Positions 12,292-24,936 of a DNA stretch of 64,000 nucleotides are shown here, piece by piece. A model generated the notes under the pieces. It searched no databases. It was given only the letters and a program-made list of their open reading frames with translations, and was not told the origin of the DNA. Source of the DNA: Lolium rigidum. Taxonomy: Eukaryota; Streptophyta; Magnoliopsida; Poales; Poaceae. Location of the stretch: contig NC_061510.1 of the NCBI RefSeq assembly GCF_022539505.1, positions 227,562,043-227,626,042 on the forward strand, in the 5' to 3' direction. How positions within the stretch are numbered: the stretch's first letter is position 1; each line of letters begins with the position of its first letter. The position numbers and the translations under genes were made by a program.

Positions 12292-13650
12292 TTTGATAAT
12301 GTAAAGCAGCGATGACGTTAAATTCTAGATGCTTTGTTGACAGCTGAGGCACTCTGTAATATATGCTATAGAACTTGTTTGTTGACAGCTGAAGTACTCT
12401 TATGTTATAGAATTCTGGATGGTTTGTTATCATTTGAGATATTAAGATGGTTTGTTATTATTTGAGGTGCTGTGTCAGATAGACTTGCGTATATGTATAT
12501 GTTTACTACTTGTCTACTAGGTGAAGGTTGGGCATGGGCAGCCCGGCCTGAAAATCCTGGGCTGGGCTGGGTTTGGGCCTGATTTTTGAGCCCAAACATC
12601 GGGCCGGGCTCAGGCTTCTAGGGAACACAATTTAAGCGTAGTTCGGGCCGGGTTTGGGCCTGATTTATAAGCCTGAAGATTGGGCCGGCCTCAGGCCTGG
12701 GAATTTAATGTCGGGCTTTTTTGGGCCTGGCCTGGCCTGGCCTGAGGAATGAAGGCCACTGTGTTGCCACCGGTTCTCAGTTATCTTTTCGCACATGCAA
12801 GCATGGTGCACATAAATTTTCCGGCTGTATGTGTAAGAAATTACTAATCATCATTTCAACATCAAAATCACTTTTGCCGAAGGGGAGAACATGCAATTTG
12901 TGATACTGCAATTGGCAGGTCATATTCTTTATCTACTCACTTATATTCCACATTGCTTTTGTTCATGCCGGTTCGTACATACAAAACACCACACACTCCT
13001 CTCCTCCGAGTTTAACTGATGATGAACTAGATGTCCACACAACAATATCGGTCTCACTCACATAAAACATAGTATGTCATAGGCATGACAAGAATGCATA
13101 TGTCATCCTTCTTTCTCGCCAGTGTTTCGTAGCCCGTGTCACTCGTTGCCATCCGCTGGTGTTTTCTGCAAGTCTGGCAAAATAAAATGTAATATGACAT
13201 GGAACTATATTGCTTAATGGAATTCAAAGAAAAGAAGCAGCCATCAAACGACACTCAAATGTTCTTCTATACGACACATTTTACTTGGCGAGTGAGCATC
13301 GGGCATTCCGAGTTTTAGGATAATTTTAGGTAGAAGGATGATCCAGTCTACATGATCTGGGACTGAGAGTATTTAACTTTAGGGTATTAAATGTCTATTA
13401 GGATCTCAGTTACTACTATTTCAGAATAGGATGTAAGTTTAATTCAAAGATATCCAATCTTAGAAATTAATCTCGACTGAATGAAGATGGCAATATGTTA
13501 TTTATTATGGCTTTGTATAGAACTTGATTCGTGGAGATAAAAAAGATAAAATAGAGGATACATTGTGCTGTTCAAATTATGATCATTCAAATTACACAAC
13601 CAAAAACATATCAGCTTGCAAATGTTGCATATTATTCAGTGTGTTTACAA
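12292..13650. other. 3' flank of the PIR2-like gene, no gene seen
   Basis: Between about 12,507 and 12,740 two imperfect GC-rich units of roughly 90 bp share GGGTTTGGGCCTGATTT and inverted GGGC/GCCC words, probably a decayed repeat. The rest (12,750-13,600) is AT-rich and shows no exon I can support. Confidence 0.4.
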
Positions 13651-15426
13651 GGTGAAGTTGGTGCTTTGACAGAACTAAGAACATTCAGTGTGTACAAGGT
13701 GAGAAGTGAACACTCTGCTTACCTGAGCAATGCTATCTCCAGAATGAGCCATCTTATTCATCTCAAAATTAGCGCTGCAACTGAAAAATGAGGTTCTGCG
13801 GCTGGAAGGGCTACATTTATCTCCAATCCTTTCTTGGCTTGGTTTAGCTGGGCAGCTAGAAAAAGCATCGATGCCTCAGCTTTTCTCTTCTTGGTCACAC
13901 CTTAATAGCCTCACTGGGTTGACCCTGGCATTCTCCAATGTTGATGAGGACACCATTTCCTGTCTATGCGTGTTACGTGATCTCTGCTCTCTTGAACTAG
14001 TTAAGGTTTTCGAAGGGAAGAGATTAGATTTTTATGCAGGGTCATTTCCGAAACTTCGGGTCCTACTCATATCTTTCGCGGAACAGCTCAACCAAGTAGG
14101 AATAGAGGATGAAGATACTTATCACACTTTTCTTCGCTGCATCAAGGTTCTGGCATGGAGGGTCTGTCGGAATGCTGTAGCTACACAGCTAAATATGAAG
14201 AAACGTGGTATGGCAATATCGGCCTTATGCCAACTATGTGGAACAGAGGATGAAGATACTTATCACACTTTTCTTCGCTGCCCTCATGCTCGCGCTCTTT
14301 GGTGTGCTATGACTGAAGTCTGGGAGCTACCGGAGGATACATTACTACAACCAACCGGGCCAGATTGGCTGATACACCTGCTTCATGCCATCCCAGAAAA
14401 TCAGCGAGCAAGGACACTCATGGTCATATGGAGAATCTGGCACGCACACAATGAAATGACTCATAACAAGCCGTGTCCTCCAATTGAAAGCTCCCGAAGG
14501 TTTTTGGTAAGTTATTTAGATTCTCTTATGCTAATAAAGCAATTCCCTGATGCAGATATCTCAAAAGGGAAAATGGTAGTGGACCACCACCGGGGCTTTA
14601 AGAAGAACAACAAGCCAGTCGAGGATAGGAAGAAGGTGAAGATGAAGTGGATCCCGCCAGGGGATAATGAGGTTAAGCTCAACGTGGATGGCGCTTTCTC
14701 GAGGGAGGACCGGGCAGGCATTGGCATGGTCTTGCGTAACCAACAAGGGGCGGTCATCTTCACGGCTTGCCGTCAACTGCAGAAGTGTCGCGATGCTACA
14801 GAAGCAGAGATCATGGCGATTGAGGAGGGGGTGATCCTTGCCCTGCAATGGACCGACCTGAGGCTCATAGTGGAATCTGATTGCTCGATGGCCGTCGAGC
14901 TGATCACTGGAACCAAACCAAACAGATCCGCCTATGCTTTCAGGATAAATGTAATACGAGAGTTGTTAAGGGAAAGAGAAAGTAGATTAGTAAAAATAAG
15001 TAGAGATGCAAATATGGTTAGCCATGGACTAGCCCAGCTAGGTAAGGTTCATGGACGAACTCAGGTGTGGCTTCATGAATCTCCATCGAAGGTTACTGAA
15101 GCGATCACCAGTGATTGTAATCTCAGTTTCAGCTAATAAAGTTCTCTTTCCCCCGCAAAAAAAAAGTAGGAATAGAGGAGGGTGCGATGCCAAAGCTCGC
15201 CGAGCTCTGTTTTGAATTCTGCCCCGAGCTAGAGTTTCTTCCTGATGGCATCGAACGTCGAGCCCTTGAGAAATTAATTCTGAAAGACACATCAGAAGAG
15301 CTGATAGAGAAACTCCTGCAAAAGAAAGATTCCGATGAATGGAGCGAAGACGTAATGAAGATTAGCCACATAATGAATGTTACAGTTGAACTGACACACA
15401 TAGGACTTTTGGAAAGGATTAGGTGA
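13579..15426 (+). pseudogene. NLR (RPM1-like CNL) C-terminal LRR fragment, frameshifted and LINE-split
   Basis: The translated sequence 'GALTELRTFSVYKVRSEHS', followed by repeated leucine-spaced segments and 'PELEFLPDGIE', matches the C-terminal LRRs of grass RPM1-like coiled-coil NLR immune receptors. There are no NB-ARC or coiled-coil exons upstream in the window, so only the end of the gene remains. An extra A in the run at about 13,785-13,789 shifts the frame (TGA follows) before the LRRs resume. A 1,056-bp LINE fragment (14,110-15,165) then interrupts the frame. Removing it rejoins 'NQVGIE' to 'EGAMPKL' exactly. The reading frame ends at TGA 15,424-15,426. It is non-functional as an immune receptor. 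Confidence 0.85.
14110..15165 (+). mobile_element. 5'-truncated L1-type LINE insertion with target duplication
   Basis: The 14-bp target GTAGGAATAGAGGA occurs at 14,096-14,109 and 15,166-15,179. The insert ends in a short poly(A) tract just before the second copy. It encodes the 3' end of a plant LINE ORF2: a zf-RVT zinc-binding domain ('CQLCGTEDEDTYHTFLRCP') and an RVT_3-type RNase H domain with the visible acidic motifs 'LNVDGAF', 'EAEIMAIEEG', 'VESD' and the terminal 'ANMVSHGLAQLG'. The ORF ends at TAA 15,134-15,136. The reverse transcriptase and endonuclease are missing through 5' truncation. The first ~36 bases of the insert repeat an internal LINE segment (14,246-14,281), a rearranged 5' junction. 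Confidence 0.9.
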
Positions 15427-16659
15427 TCGTCGCTGCTCCAAGGTTAGGGTTTTCTGTTTTGTCTTTTGTGCATAATATATTGGCAGGACTGAATTAGCAA
15501 TTGCTGAGCTTGCAATAATTGTTCGCGTGAATTTATTACGAATTTGTCTACTGAACCCTAACGTGATTCCTTTCTCAATGCTTATATGTATCTTCCTCAC
15601 CAAGACTATCAATGTGTTAGTTATATTTAGGATATGCGTGCTTGTGCCACCCATGTTGAAGTCCTTGTGAGCTCGAATCTGAGTCCTATTTGTTGTCTGT
15701 TAATATAGCTTAAAGTTTGTTAAATGTTAAATGAAAATGATGTGTGCTGTCGTAATTATTCCTAAATTGAGAGGCTGAGTCTACTGTGGACTGTGGTATT
15801 ATCTGCCATTGGGAGAAAGATTCAGTGATTGATTCCCTCCCCTGGCTGACTGACTCAGTTTGTAATGCCAGTACTGAGCTCCGGCATCTTCTTATGCAAC
15901 AGCTTCTACCTTTAAAGAATGTCAAAACACATCTTGCTCACTTGGGATGAGACAACGATTTTGGTCTGCCGGATCTGATGATGTGATCTTGCGCTTGTTA
16001 CATCTTTCACTCAATGACTATTGGAAAAATATTAGGTGGTCACTTTTACCAGGTTAAGGGCGTGTTTTCTTGAGTTGTTTCTAAAAGGCTTTGCACAAAT
16101 TGGCAGAATTTGAAGGAACTGGAACTTATTAGATGTTCATGTATCATGCCTGGGGTAGAAATAGACTCATTACTAGAACGGAACTTGGCAGCAGAGCTTG
16201 GGACCTCGGCACCATTCACCCAGCTCGACGCTATTGGACTATGAAAACACCAAAGCTAGTGGTATTCTTCACGAGAAGAATTCATCACAAGATTAGAGAA
16301 GCAAAATGAGGAAAAAGAAAGAACAAAATTCCAATGCAGTAGGATTCAGATAATAGAATCGCAGCATGGCTTCAACTTTGCATCAGCCAAATCCATAGCT
16401 CGGTTCCAAAACGATTTCACAGGGCATTCAAAAGAACCAGTAAACCAAAACAGCAATAAATCAAGCACAGGCTGGATAAGATCAAACTTTTTCATAATTG
16501 GAACTGCTGCACAACCAACACACATATAGGGTACTCAATGGTCCAGTACACAGACACGGTAAACTAGATACGAACAAGACGACACTTCACTTGACGTGCG
16601 ACAGGGGCAGCCCACTGGACGACCAAGGGATACAGCAGCAGCTCCAACCACCAAGATAC
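15427..16659. other. Intergenic, possible LRR exon remnant and polyubiquitin 3' region
   Basis: Apart from the short LRR-like frame at 16,101-16,244 I see no coding sequence. The segment next to 16,660 is the 3'-UTR side of the minus-strand polyubiquitin gene. Confidence 0.5.
16101..16244 (+). pseudogene. LRR-like exon fragment
   Basis: An open stretch reading 'WQNLKELELIRCSCIMPG...' and ending in TGA resembles the last leucine-rich repeat of an NLR. It lies about 0.7 kb downstream of the NLR remnant and may be a separate broken copy or a former final exon. It is short, so chance is not excluded. Confidence 0.35.
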
Positions 16660-18450
<1,791 letters not shown>

Positions 18451-18562
18451 CTTGGTGGGCGGTGGGGAACGAGGATTCGACGAGCCTCGATGCGATCGGA
18501 GACGAAATTGGTTGGGGATTTGTTCGTCCTGTTCCTTTGGGAGAGGAGACGATGAGAAGCGG

Positions 18563-18570
18563 GTATTTAT
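18563..18570 (-). promoter_or_regulatory. TATA box of the polyubiquitin gene
   Basis: ATAAATAC on the minus strand lies ~110 bp upstream of the leader-exon donor and would place transcription start near 18,535. Confidence 0.6.
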
Positions 18571-18599
18571 TGACGCGAGGGATGGGCCGGGGTGGGGAA

Positions 18600-19164
18600 A
18601 GGAATCCCGTGCCGTGACGGTTCAGTCTGTTTCATGGGTACGTACGTTTCGTGTTCGTAATTTTTTCTTTCAAAAAGAGCAAGGCAACAAAAAAAACATG
18701 TGGGATGTGGCATTTTTATTGATTTATTTATATGAAAAATAACTGAACTTTTTGAAATCTAAAAAAGGAAAACATGTGTCCATATAATTAGCAGAAAATC
18801 AGACGAAAACCGCTAAAAACAGCTTCGAGAATAGAACAAAAACTCAACTCACCACACTTGCATCACATATGACGCCTTGAAGAAAACACTTCTGCGGTTG
18901 AGCACAAGGGTCGTCGTCATCACTTCTCCTAAAATTCTAGCTCCACCTGGCACATGAAGAAAGTGGGGATTTGTTAGTAAAACCATGTGAAATGAGTGAA
19001 AATGTTCTTTGAATGAAAAAAGTTATAAATAAGTTGTCTATTTTCTTTGTGAATATTGTTTGCATTTTTTTTAAACATAATTCAAATAAATGGGTGCAAC
19101 TACTGTAGGAAAAATGGAAGAATACATAGCAAGTATCACATGAAATCACACGAGTCGGGAAGGT
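18600..19164. other. Upstream of polyubiquitin, no gene seen
   Basis: AT-rich sequence. No exon or recognisable repeat can be supported. Confidence 0.4.
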
Positions 19165-20515
19165 TGGCAATTAGGCAATGCCCCACGAGTGCTTCCACTC
19201 CTCTTCGCAATCACATATTCCCCTCCCGCGTCCCCGACGAGAGGGAGCTCGGTTGGGCGCGGCTCAGGTCGGCGGCGTGCGGGTAGTCACGGCGGCACTG
19301 TGGCTGGCCGGCGCGGGGCCCCTGGCCGTGGAGGTGATGCAGGTTAGCTGCTGCAGCTGGGTGGTGGTGGTGTGCCGGGGCGGTGACCCCGGGCAACAGC
19401 AGCGGCTGGGGCGGGTGTGGCGGCCGTGGTGGTGATGGGGGATGAGGGATGGAGGTGGTCTGGCCGCGGCGAGGTGCTGCTGGCTGTTGCGGATGTGTTC
19501 TGGTAGGGTGCTGGGCCGGTGGCCCCAGGCAGCGGCGGAGTGTTGGTGGGCGAGGTGGTCGACGGCGATGGTATGCGGGGTGGCCTATAGCTTCCCTGCC
19601 GGTGTAGGAGGCCTCGACGGGAGGGGGCTTGCTTCGGGTGAAAGCTCAGCCCGGCTTGGTCGGTGCCGGTGATGGCGACTCCCCGAGGTGCCGTTCCCCT
19701 TCTTGAAGGCATCGTCGTGGAGCTCCTACCTCTCCTAGCTTTGAGGCTTCGTGCTCTTCGGGTGAAAACCCAAGATCTTGCCTCGGCCGGAGCGGGTGAA
19801 AACCCAAGATCTAGTCGCTTCCCTTCTTGGAGGCGTCGTCTTTGGAGGGCATGTCCTTCACTCCGCGAGGGTGGCTTATTTGTTGGGTTGCGTTGCCTTG
19901 CCGCCTGCTTTGGAGTATGCCGAGGCGATGACCTCGGGTAGGTGGCTGTGAGCCGGGGCGGCGGCCCCGGAAGGCGGTGCGGTAGCATCTCTATGGTGCG
20001 GGGATGCGACTTGCCACGGCTTGGGTGGGGACGGTCGGACGTTATGTCGGGGCGGCAGCCCCAGATGAGTTGGTGTGATGCCCGTGCTCTTCGGCCGTTT
20101 GCCCTGTGCAGCTTGGGTTGCGGGTGGACGGTTCGTGCGGCGTTGCAGCTCGAGAGCGAGCGGTGGTACATCGGGGGACGGCCCCAAAAGGTGGTGGTCT
20201 TGGTGGACGTGCAGTGCGCGATGGAGCAGCGACATATTAGAACGGCGGCTCCGAATGTTCGTCATCTTGACAGTGTTGAGGAAATCGACTTTGTGTCACG
20301 AGGGCGACAAGGTCGTTTTGGCGCAGTTCTCTGAGAGGTTCGTCTTCTTCAGCTATGTTGGAGTGTCCCGTGTCTGCTCCTCCCATAGTAGGCATAGCGT
20401 CTTCTCTCCGGCTTGGTTGAATGGCAAGCTAGTCTTGGCGAGTGTGTCGTCTGTTTTGTATCAACAGTGGGTTTGAGTGGGCTTGTTCTTGTGGCGTGGT
20501 GAGTATGGGTTTGAC
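19165..20515 (+). other. GC-rich retroposon-like sequence (LINE 5'-region type)
   Basis: Long G-rich stretches are open in several frames on both strands, with no recognisable protein. The words GGGTGAAAACCCAAGATCT (twice, near 19,758 and 19,796) and CTTCTTGGAGGCGTCG also occur, in diverged form, in the minus-strand retroposon at 42.1-43.35 kb (GGGTAAAAACCTAAGATCTC). This links the two as one family of LINE-derived non-autonomous sequence. The identification is inference. Confidence 0.4.
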
Positions 20516-20529
20516 TTAATTAATACTAG

Positions 20530-21812
20530 CAAAAGTGACCGTGCGTTGCGACGGGTCTAAGCTGAAAAAGTAAATTTCTCCATATCGCACAAAACAACTC
20601 ATTTCTATTTCTAACATTATCATTACAGGTTCCATGTAGATTTCATTTTCATATCATTTAAAGTGTATTAATTTTCACCCCTTAAATCTGAAAAATATTT
20701 TCTATTATTCTTGATGCACTTGTTACTTCCTGAAATTGAATTGAATTTACCTTGAACAATAGATGGTTGCCATCGAATTCTCATATTATCTTCAATGGCT
20801 ATGATTAAATTCTCATCTTACCTCTAAGTAGGTAAGTCAGCGTCTTAAAATCCTCTAAGAAGAAACTACATATAGCTTTAGAATTAAGGATCATTGTATT
20901 CACGAGCAGGCTTGATACTTGAAACGAACAACTGCATGTGGAGGATGGACTACCTTCACATGCATGTATGCAGTCAAGAAGTTCTATTGTTTTGTCGTCA
21001 CCATCTAGAAACACCAAGCCTCTCTTTCTTACAAGAACCTGTAGTGTCAAGATACATGCTTAATTATTCAGAATGCAACACGTTTGCATCACAAATATTC
21101 AATTACCAAGCATCTTAGGCATAGGATAAACTCACCGATAGATTGTTTGGCTGAGAGATTGCAGGATTCTTGATAGATTATTGCTTTCAATTAACCATAG
21201 CAGATGGTGTTACATGCCAGAACATCAGTCCTAGGCAACGTCTGAATTAATATTCAGAATAAAGGTGGCATGTAGCAACACCATGGGGTCGCGAATAAGT
21301 TGTTGGACATGATATACGCAAAAAAGTGGTCACCAAAATATAGCAAGGAAGGGGTATAAAATTAGCAAGTCAAGTAGAAGAAGATCGAATTGCTTTCTTT
21401 CTCTGGTAGTGAAATTAAAGTATGATGCACAACATAATGTACTGCGTCACCGAACACCTAACATCAATTCTTATCCCTTTAGTATGCTTACCAAACTGCT
21501 TGGCAGAAGTCGGCAATATAAAGAAGACAAAACAAATATTAGCCAGACGGCTGCTGCTCTAGTAATGATAAACTGATAGTAAGACTTTACATTCTGTAAT
21601 TACCAGTTGACTAAACCAAACATCAAGGCTTCATTCAGTTTTTTTTTTCCATTCACTACACATGTATTGTGTACCTAGCAGGGCATAAACAAAAATAGAG
21701 TATCTAACTGATGTAGAAAAACTAACCTGCTTTGCGAGGTTGCAAGCACCATCAGGCGAGTTGAGGATATCATAACAGAACACCCAGAAATTTATTGCCA
21801 GACCAAGCCTAA
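20530..21812. other. Left arm of copy A, no gene seen
   Basis: AT-rich DNA without a supportable exon. Confidence 0.4.
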
Positions 21813-22743
21813 GGGTGTGTTTGGTAGACTGGGCCAACTCAGAATATCTCTCTCTACCCCTACATGGTGACCTCAGCCAAGTTGAGTTGAGAAACATCAC
21901 ATGTTTGGCACCCGTGTATGTGTTGAGTTGTGCTCATATGAGATGTTGTTTGGTACCATTTGCGCTGAGGTGAGCGTGTATCACAGCTGTTTTACAAAAT
22001 CATCCTGCTTTTTAACAAAAAGACCCTCAAACAAAAAAGGAGAAAAGCAATCGGGTCCGTTCGATTGGAGCTTCTGCCGGCGGCGAGCTGGGAGGAGCGC
22101 CGACCATTGGAGCTACCGCACGGCGGTGGCGGTCGGCCGCGTCGAGAAGGTCCGGTTCCTGGCCGTCGGGTCGCCAGCGCGTGTCCAGGGAGAGGCCGCG
22201 GTCCGCGCGGGGCGTCCAGGGAGAGGCGGCGACCCGCGCAGGGGCTAGGGGCGTCGGTGGCGGGGCCTGCTGCCTCTGTCCGGCGCGGGAGGAAGAAGGA
22301 CCGACGGCCGTGGGGCGGTGGCCGGCTCCGACGTCGTGGCGGCATAGCGGCGACTCTGGCAGCGGTGGTCGGCCCTGGCGCGCCGTCGTCGGGTCTGGGG
22401 CGACGCAAGGAGGCCCTGGCGGCGGTGGTCGGTCCTGGAGGTGCCTCGTCGGACCTGGCGGCGCATGATCGTGCCGGCGTGCTGCTGGGCGGCCGGTGTG
22501 GAGCTCTCCGGCATCCACACGGGTTCATCTCGCGCAGGCTGCGAGGGGAGGCGACGGGACTCACGGGAGAAGAAAAACGAAAGGAGAGAATGAGGGGGTG
22601 GAGTTTGACCGGGTGAGGGTCTGGGGGTGTCTGAGTCGGGCGAGTGGGGCTTTTTGCGGGTTGAGCTCGCCCATGCCGAGTTGTGAAGCTCGATTTGAGC
22701 TTCCCAACTCAGCTAGGCTGAGAGCTCTTTTTTATGAAATTTT

Positions 22744-23049
22744 GTCAAAAAGGACCACCTGCCCCAGTTTAATGTCAAAAAGGACCACCTGTGAACGAAA
22801 ATGCCAAAAATGCCGTGGCGGCAGCACGGCCAGGCGACGCGTGGCGCCTGCCGCCGGAGCCGGTGGCGGCAGGGCCTGCCGCCGTCAGCCGTGGCAGCAT
22901 GTCCGCCTCCGTGAGCCGGCCGTGAACGTCGCGCAGCCTGCCGCCCTTGCCGGTGGCGGCACGCCGACGTGGCATTCCTGCCGCCACCACCGGTGGAGGC
23001 AAGTGCTGCTGCCCCGACAGGCCTGCACAGCGCGCTGACGGCGCTGATT
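22744..23049 (+). repeat. MULE-1 left terminal inverted repeat
   Basis: The outer ~190 bp match the right TIR almost perfectly, and the inner part diverges. A 19-bp word beginning TGTCAAAAAGG occurs twice near the tip (22,743-22,761 and 22,773-22,791), a possible pair of transposase contact sites. The inner part is rich in CCGCCGG-type words. Confidence 0.85.
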
Positions 23050-23120
23050 TCCATGTACTTTTTCGAATTATTGTACAGCTTTTTGGCTGATTGCACCGAT
23101 TGAGGCATGTTCCGCTAAAT

Positions 23121-23157
23121 TTTCCCGCCTAATTCTCTCGCTCGGTTCGCTATAAAA
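23121..23157 (+). promoter_or_regulatory. Promoter of MULE-1 small gene 1: E2F-type site and TATA box
   Basis: TTTCCCGC at 23,121-23,128 matches the E2F consensus TTTSSCGC, and TATAAAA lies at 23,151-23,157. The start codon is ~80 bp further on. Confidence 0.6.
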
Positions 23158-23236
23158 GCCAGCATCGAGTGTGCCTAATTCTCTCGCTCGGTTCGCTGAT
23201 ATTATTTGGTACACAAGTGCTCATACCTTAGCCAGC

Positions 23237-23920
23237 ATGAGTGTGCCTTGCTCGGACCAGGATTTTAGACCGATGAAGGGAAAGAATGCAACTTTGCCGC
23301 CGGGGGTTAGAGCGAGAGAGGTGTTGGTGCGGCCGCCTTGCGAAGGTGAAGGAAGTGGTGGATTTTTCGGATAAGTTCGGCATGAAATATTTCATGTGCG
23401 CATACTACGATCATGATCCACCCGCACATACAAGTTCATCGTCCTCGAGACCTGCGGTATGTTGTAACGACATGATTAAAAATCATATTTGTATGTCATT
23501 AATTTTTATTTATTAATCGTCTTGTTTTTGTTGCGGTCTCCGCCGCCCCTTTGCAAGCTGGTTTCACTTGGATAGACCGGGAGCAGCCGGATTGGGCTCG
23601 CCGTGAGGTGGAGGAAAAACAGAGGCGTGCGTGGGCAAGGTTCCATGAGGAGGAGCGTTTCGAAAAGGCTATTGCTAATGATAAAGCGAGAAAGAGAGAG
23701 ACAAATACAAAAATTAAGGGCGAGCAAGCTCGAAATCGCGAGGTAAATCAGAAGCGGATGGATGATGAGGCTGCACGTAGGTATGCGAGAGGAAGAGGTG
23801 CGCAGGGAGGCCCGTGAAGCGGAAAGAAAGAGATTAAGAGAAAGGACTGCTGAGGCGCAGGCAGCAGAAGAACGCGGCGACAAGACTGGAAAATGGCCAC
23901 GCTGGACGCAGGACAAATAG
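23237..23920 (+). pseudogene. MULE-1 small gene 1: zinc-ribbon/coiled-coil protein, frameshifted
   Basis: Reading frames from the ATG at 23,237 give, in order: a short N-terminus; a Cys-rich segment 'CWCGRLAKVKEV...MKYFMC' that resembles a GRF-like zinc finger; an intron (donor at 23,457; the acceptor looks mutated to GG); a 'WIDREQPDWA' motif; a long Arg/Glu-rich coiled coil; and a C-terminal 'KWPRWTQ' ending at TAG 23,918-23,920. At least three single-base frameshifts break it: before the Cys-rich segment, near 23,555-23,565, and near 23,790. Similar 'CWCG...W' proteins of unknown function occur in many copies in grass genomes. It lies just inside the left TIR with its own TATA box, so it is cargo rather than host sequence. 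The function is unknown; DNA or RNA binding is a guess from the architecture. Confidence 0.6.
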
Positions 23921-24092
23921 AGTGATCTGTTGTAGTAACTACGTATTTTAAATTCTGTTTTACTTTCGCGTTGTATCTTAAATTCCGTTGTAGTGATTAG
24001 CTGTATTTTAATTTAAGTTATATTTCCAACTTTATTTCGGCAGATGTATTAATAATAAATGTTGGTTTCCCGGAAAAAGTTCGCGCGTAAAT

Positions 24093-24194
24093 TTTCCCGC
24101 CTAAAGTTCCCGCCTTATTTTTTCCCGCCAAAATTTCGCGCCATGAATTCCCGCCAAGATTTCCCGCCTTTTCTCTGAGCCGCGTGCTATAAAA
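24093..24194 (+). promoter_or_regulatory. E2F-site cluster and TATA box of MULE-1 small gene 2
   Basis: Four perfect TTTSSCGC sites (TTTCCCGC at 24,093-24,100, 24,121-24,128 and 24,160-24,167; TTTCGCGC at 24,134-24,141) and two near-matches (TTCCCGCC at 24,107-24,114 and 24,148-24,155) lie in one orientation within 75 bp. They end 20 bp before TATAAAA (24,188-24,194). E2F/DP factors bind such sites to drive S-phase genes. The spacing looks like a real promoter; activity is inferred. Confidence 0.75.
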
Positions 24195-24242
24195 CCCCTT
24201 CCCGGGCATTCATTTGTTGTACACAATCGAAGTCGCCAGAAG

Positions 24243-24713
24243 ATGGCTCCTCGGGGAGATCGTAGTTTTACTGCACGTATGGCTGCTCCTCTTATCTCCT
24301 CTGCTACTTCAGTTATGAGTGCCAATAACATAGAAAATATCGAAGATCTGGTCACGAATGTGAATCTTCTGGTTGAGGTAGGCAAGCTTTTTTCTAAGCA
24401 CGCAGGTATGCCTGGCTGAACTCCGGTGGAATTACGACAAGAGATTCTTAGGTTGCAAGCAAGGTTTGAGAAGAAGAAACCAAAGGATGAGAAGGAACAA
24501 GAAGAATTTCTAAGGTATCCATATACATGGGCTTCCTCGACGGAGGATGACGAAGAAGTCTTCACGCCGAGGAGTCTGGCTAAGAGCAATGAATATTTCA
24601 AGGGAAAAAGCGCTGCATCCGCTTGCGTTGACTCGGACGATGATTTTATGCCACCGAGTAAGAAGGGAAAGGCTAGTTCATCATCGAAGAGCAAGAAGAA
24701 GGGAAAAAAGTGA
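24243..24713 (+). pseudogene. MULE-1 small gene 2: small charged protein, one in-frame stop
   Basis: A single uninterrupted exon of 156 codons runs from ATG 24,243 to TGA 24,711-24,713 except for a TGA at 24,417-24,419. The N-terminal half is hydrophobic/Ser-rich and helical. The second half is a Glu/Lys-rich helix ('LRQEILRLQARFEKKKPK'), an acidic Ser/Asp stretch and a strongly basic tail ('KSKKKGKK') like a nuclear localisation signal. I do not recognise the family. Its promoter has the E2F cluster. It points toward the PMD gene, leaving about 220 bp between their 3' ends. The only visible lesion is the single stop. Confidence 0.6.
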
Positions 24714-24936
24714 AGCTTATAATGTTACTCGTAGCGTTTATTTTAAGTTGTGGTGTTGGCATTGCCGATGTATCTTCATTTTGGTAGTAACTTAATTTTA
24801 TGTTGAATTTTTTGCATGTTGATGTATCTTATTTTGAAGTACCTGTTGAATTATTATTCCAAATTATAGAAATATGTCTCATACATAGGTCATACATAGA
24901 TAGAAATAATAGTAATATGGCAGAGTCGTCAACATA

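Noticed and set aside
19344..20171. 275-codon minus-strand frame, Pro/Arg/Ser-rich
   Set aside because: Lies in GC-rich retroposon-like DNA where stop codons are rare in several frames; composition is low-complexity and no domain is seen.
22065..22616. Overlapping frames on both strands of the GC-rich Harbinger interior
   Set aside because: Open in several frames at once, Gly/Arg/Pro-rich, no recognisable protein or splice context.
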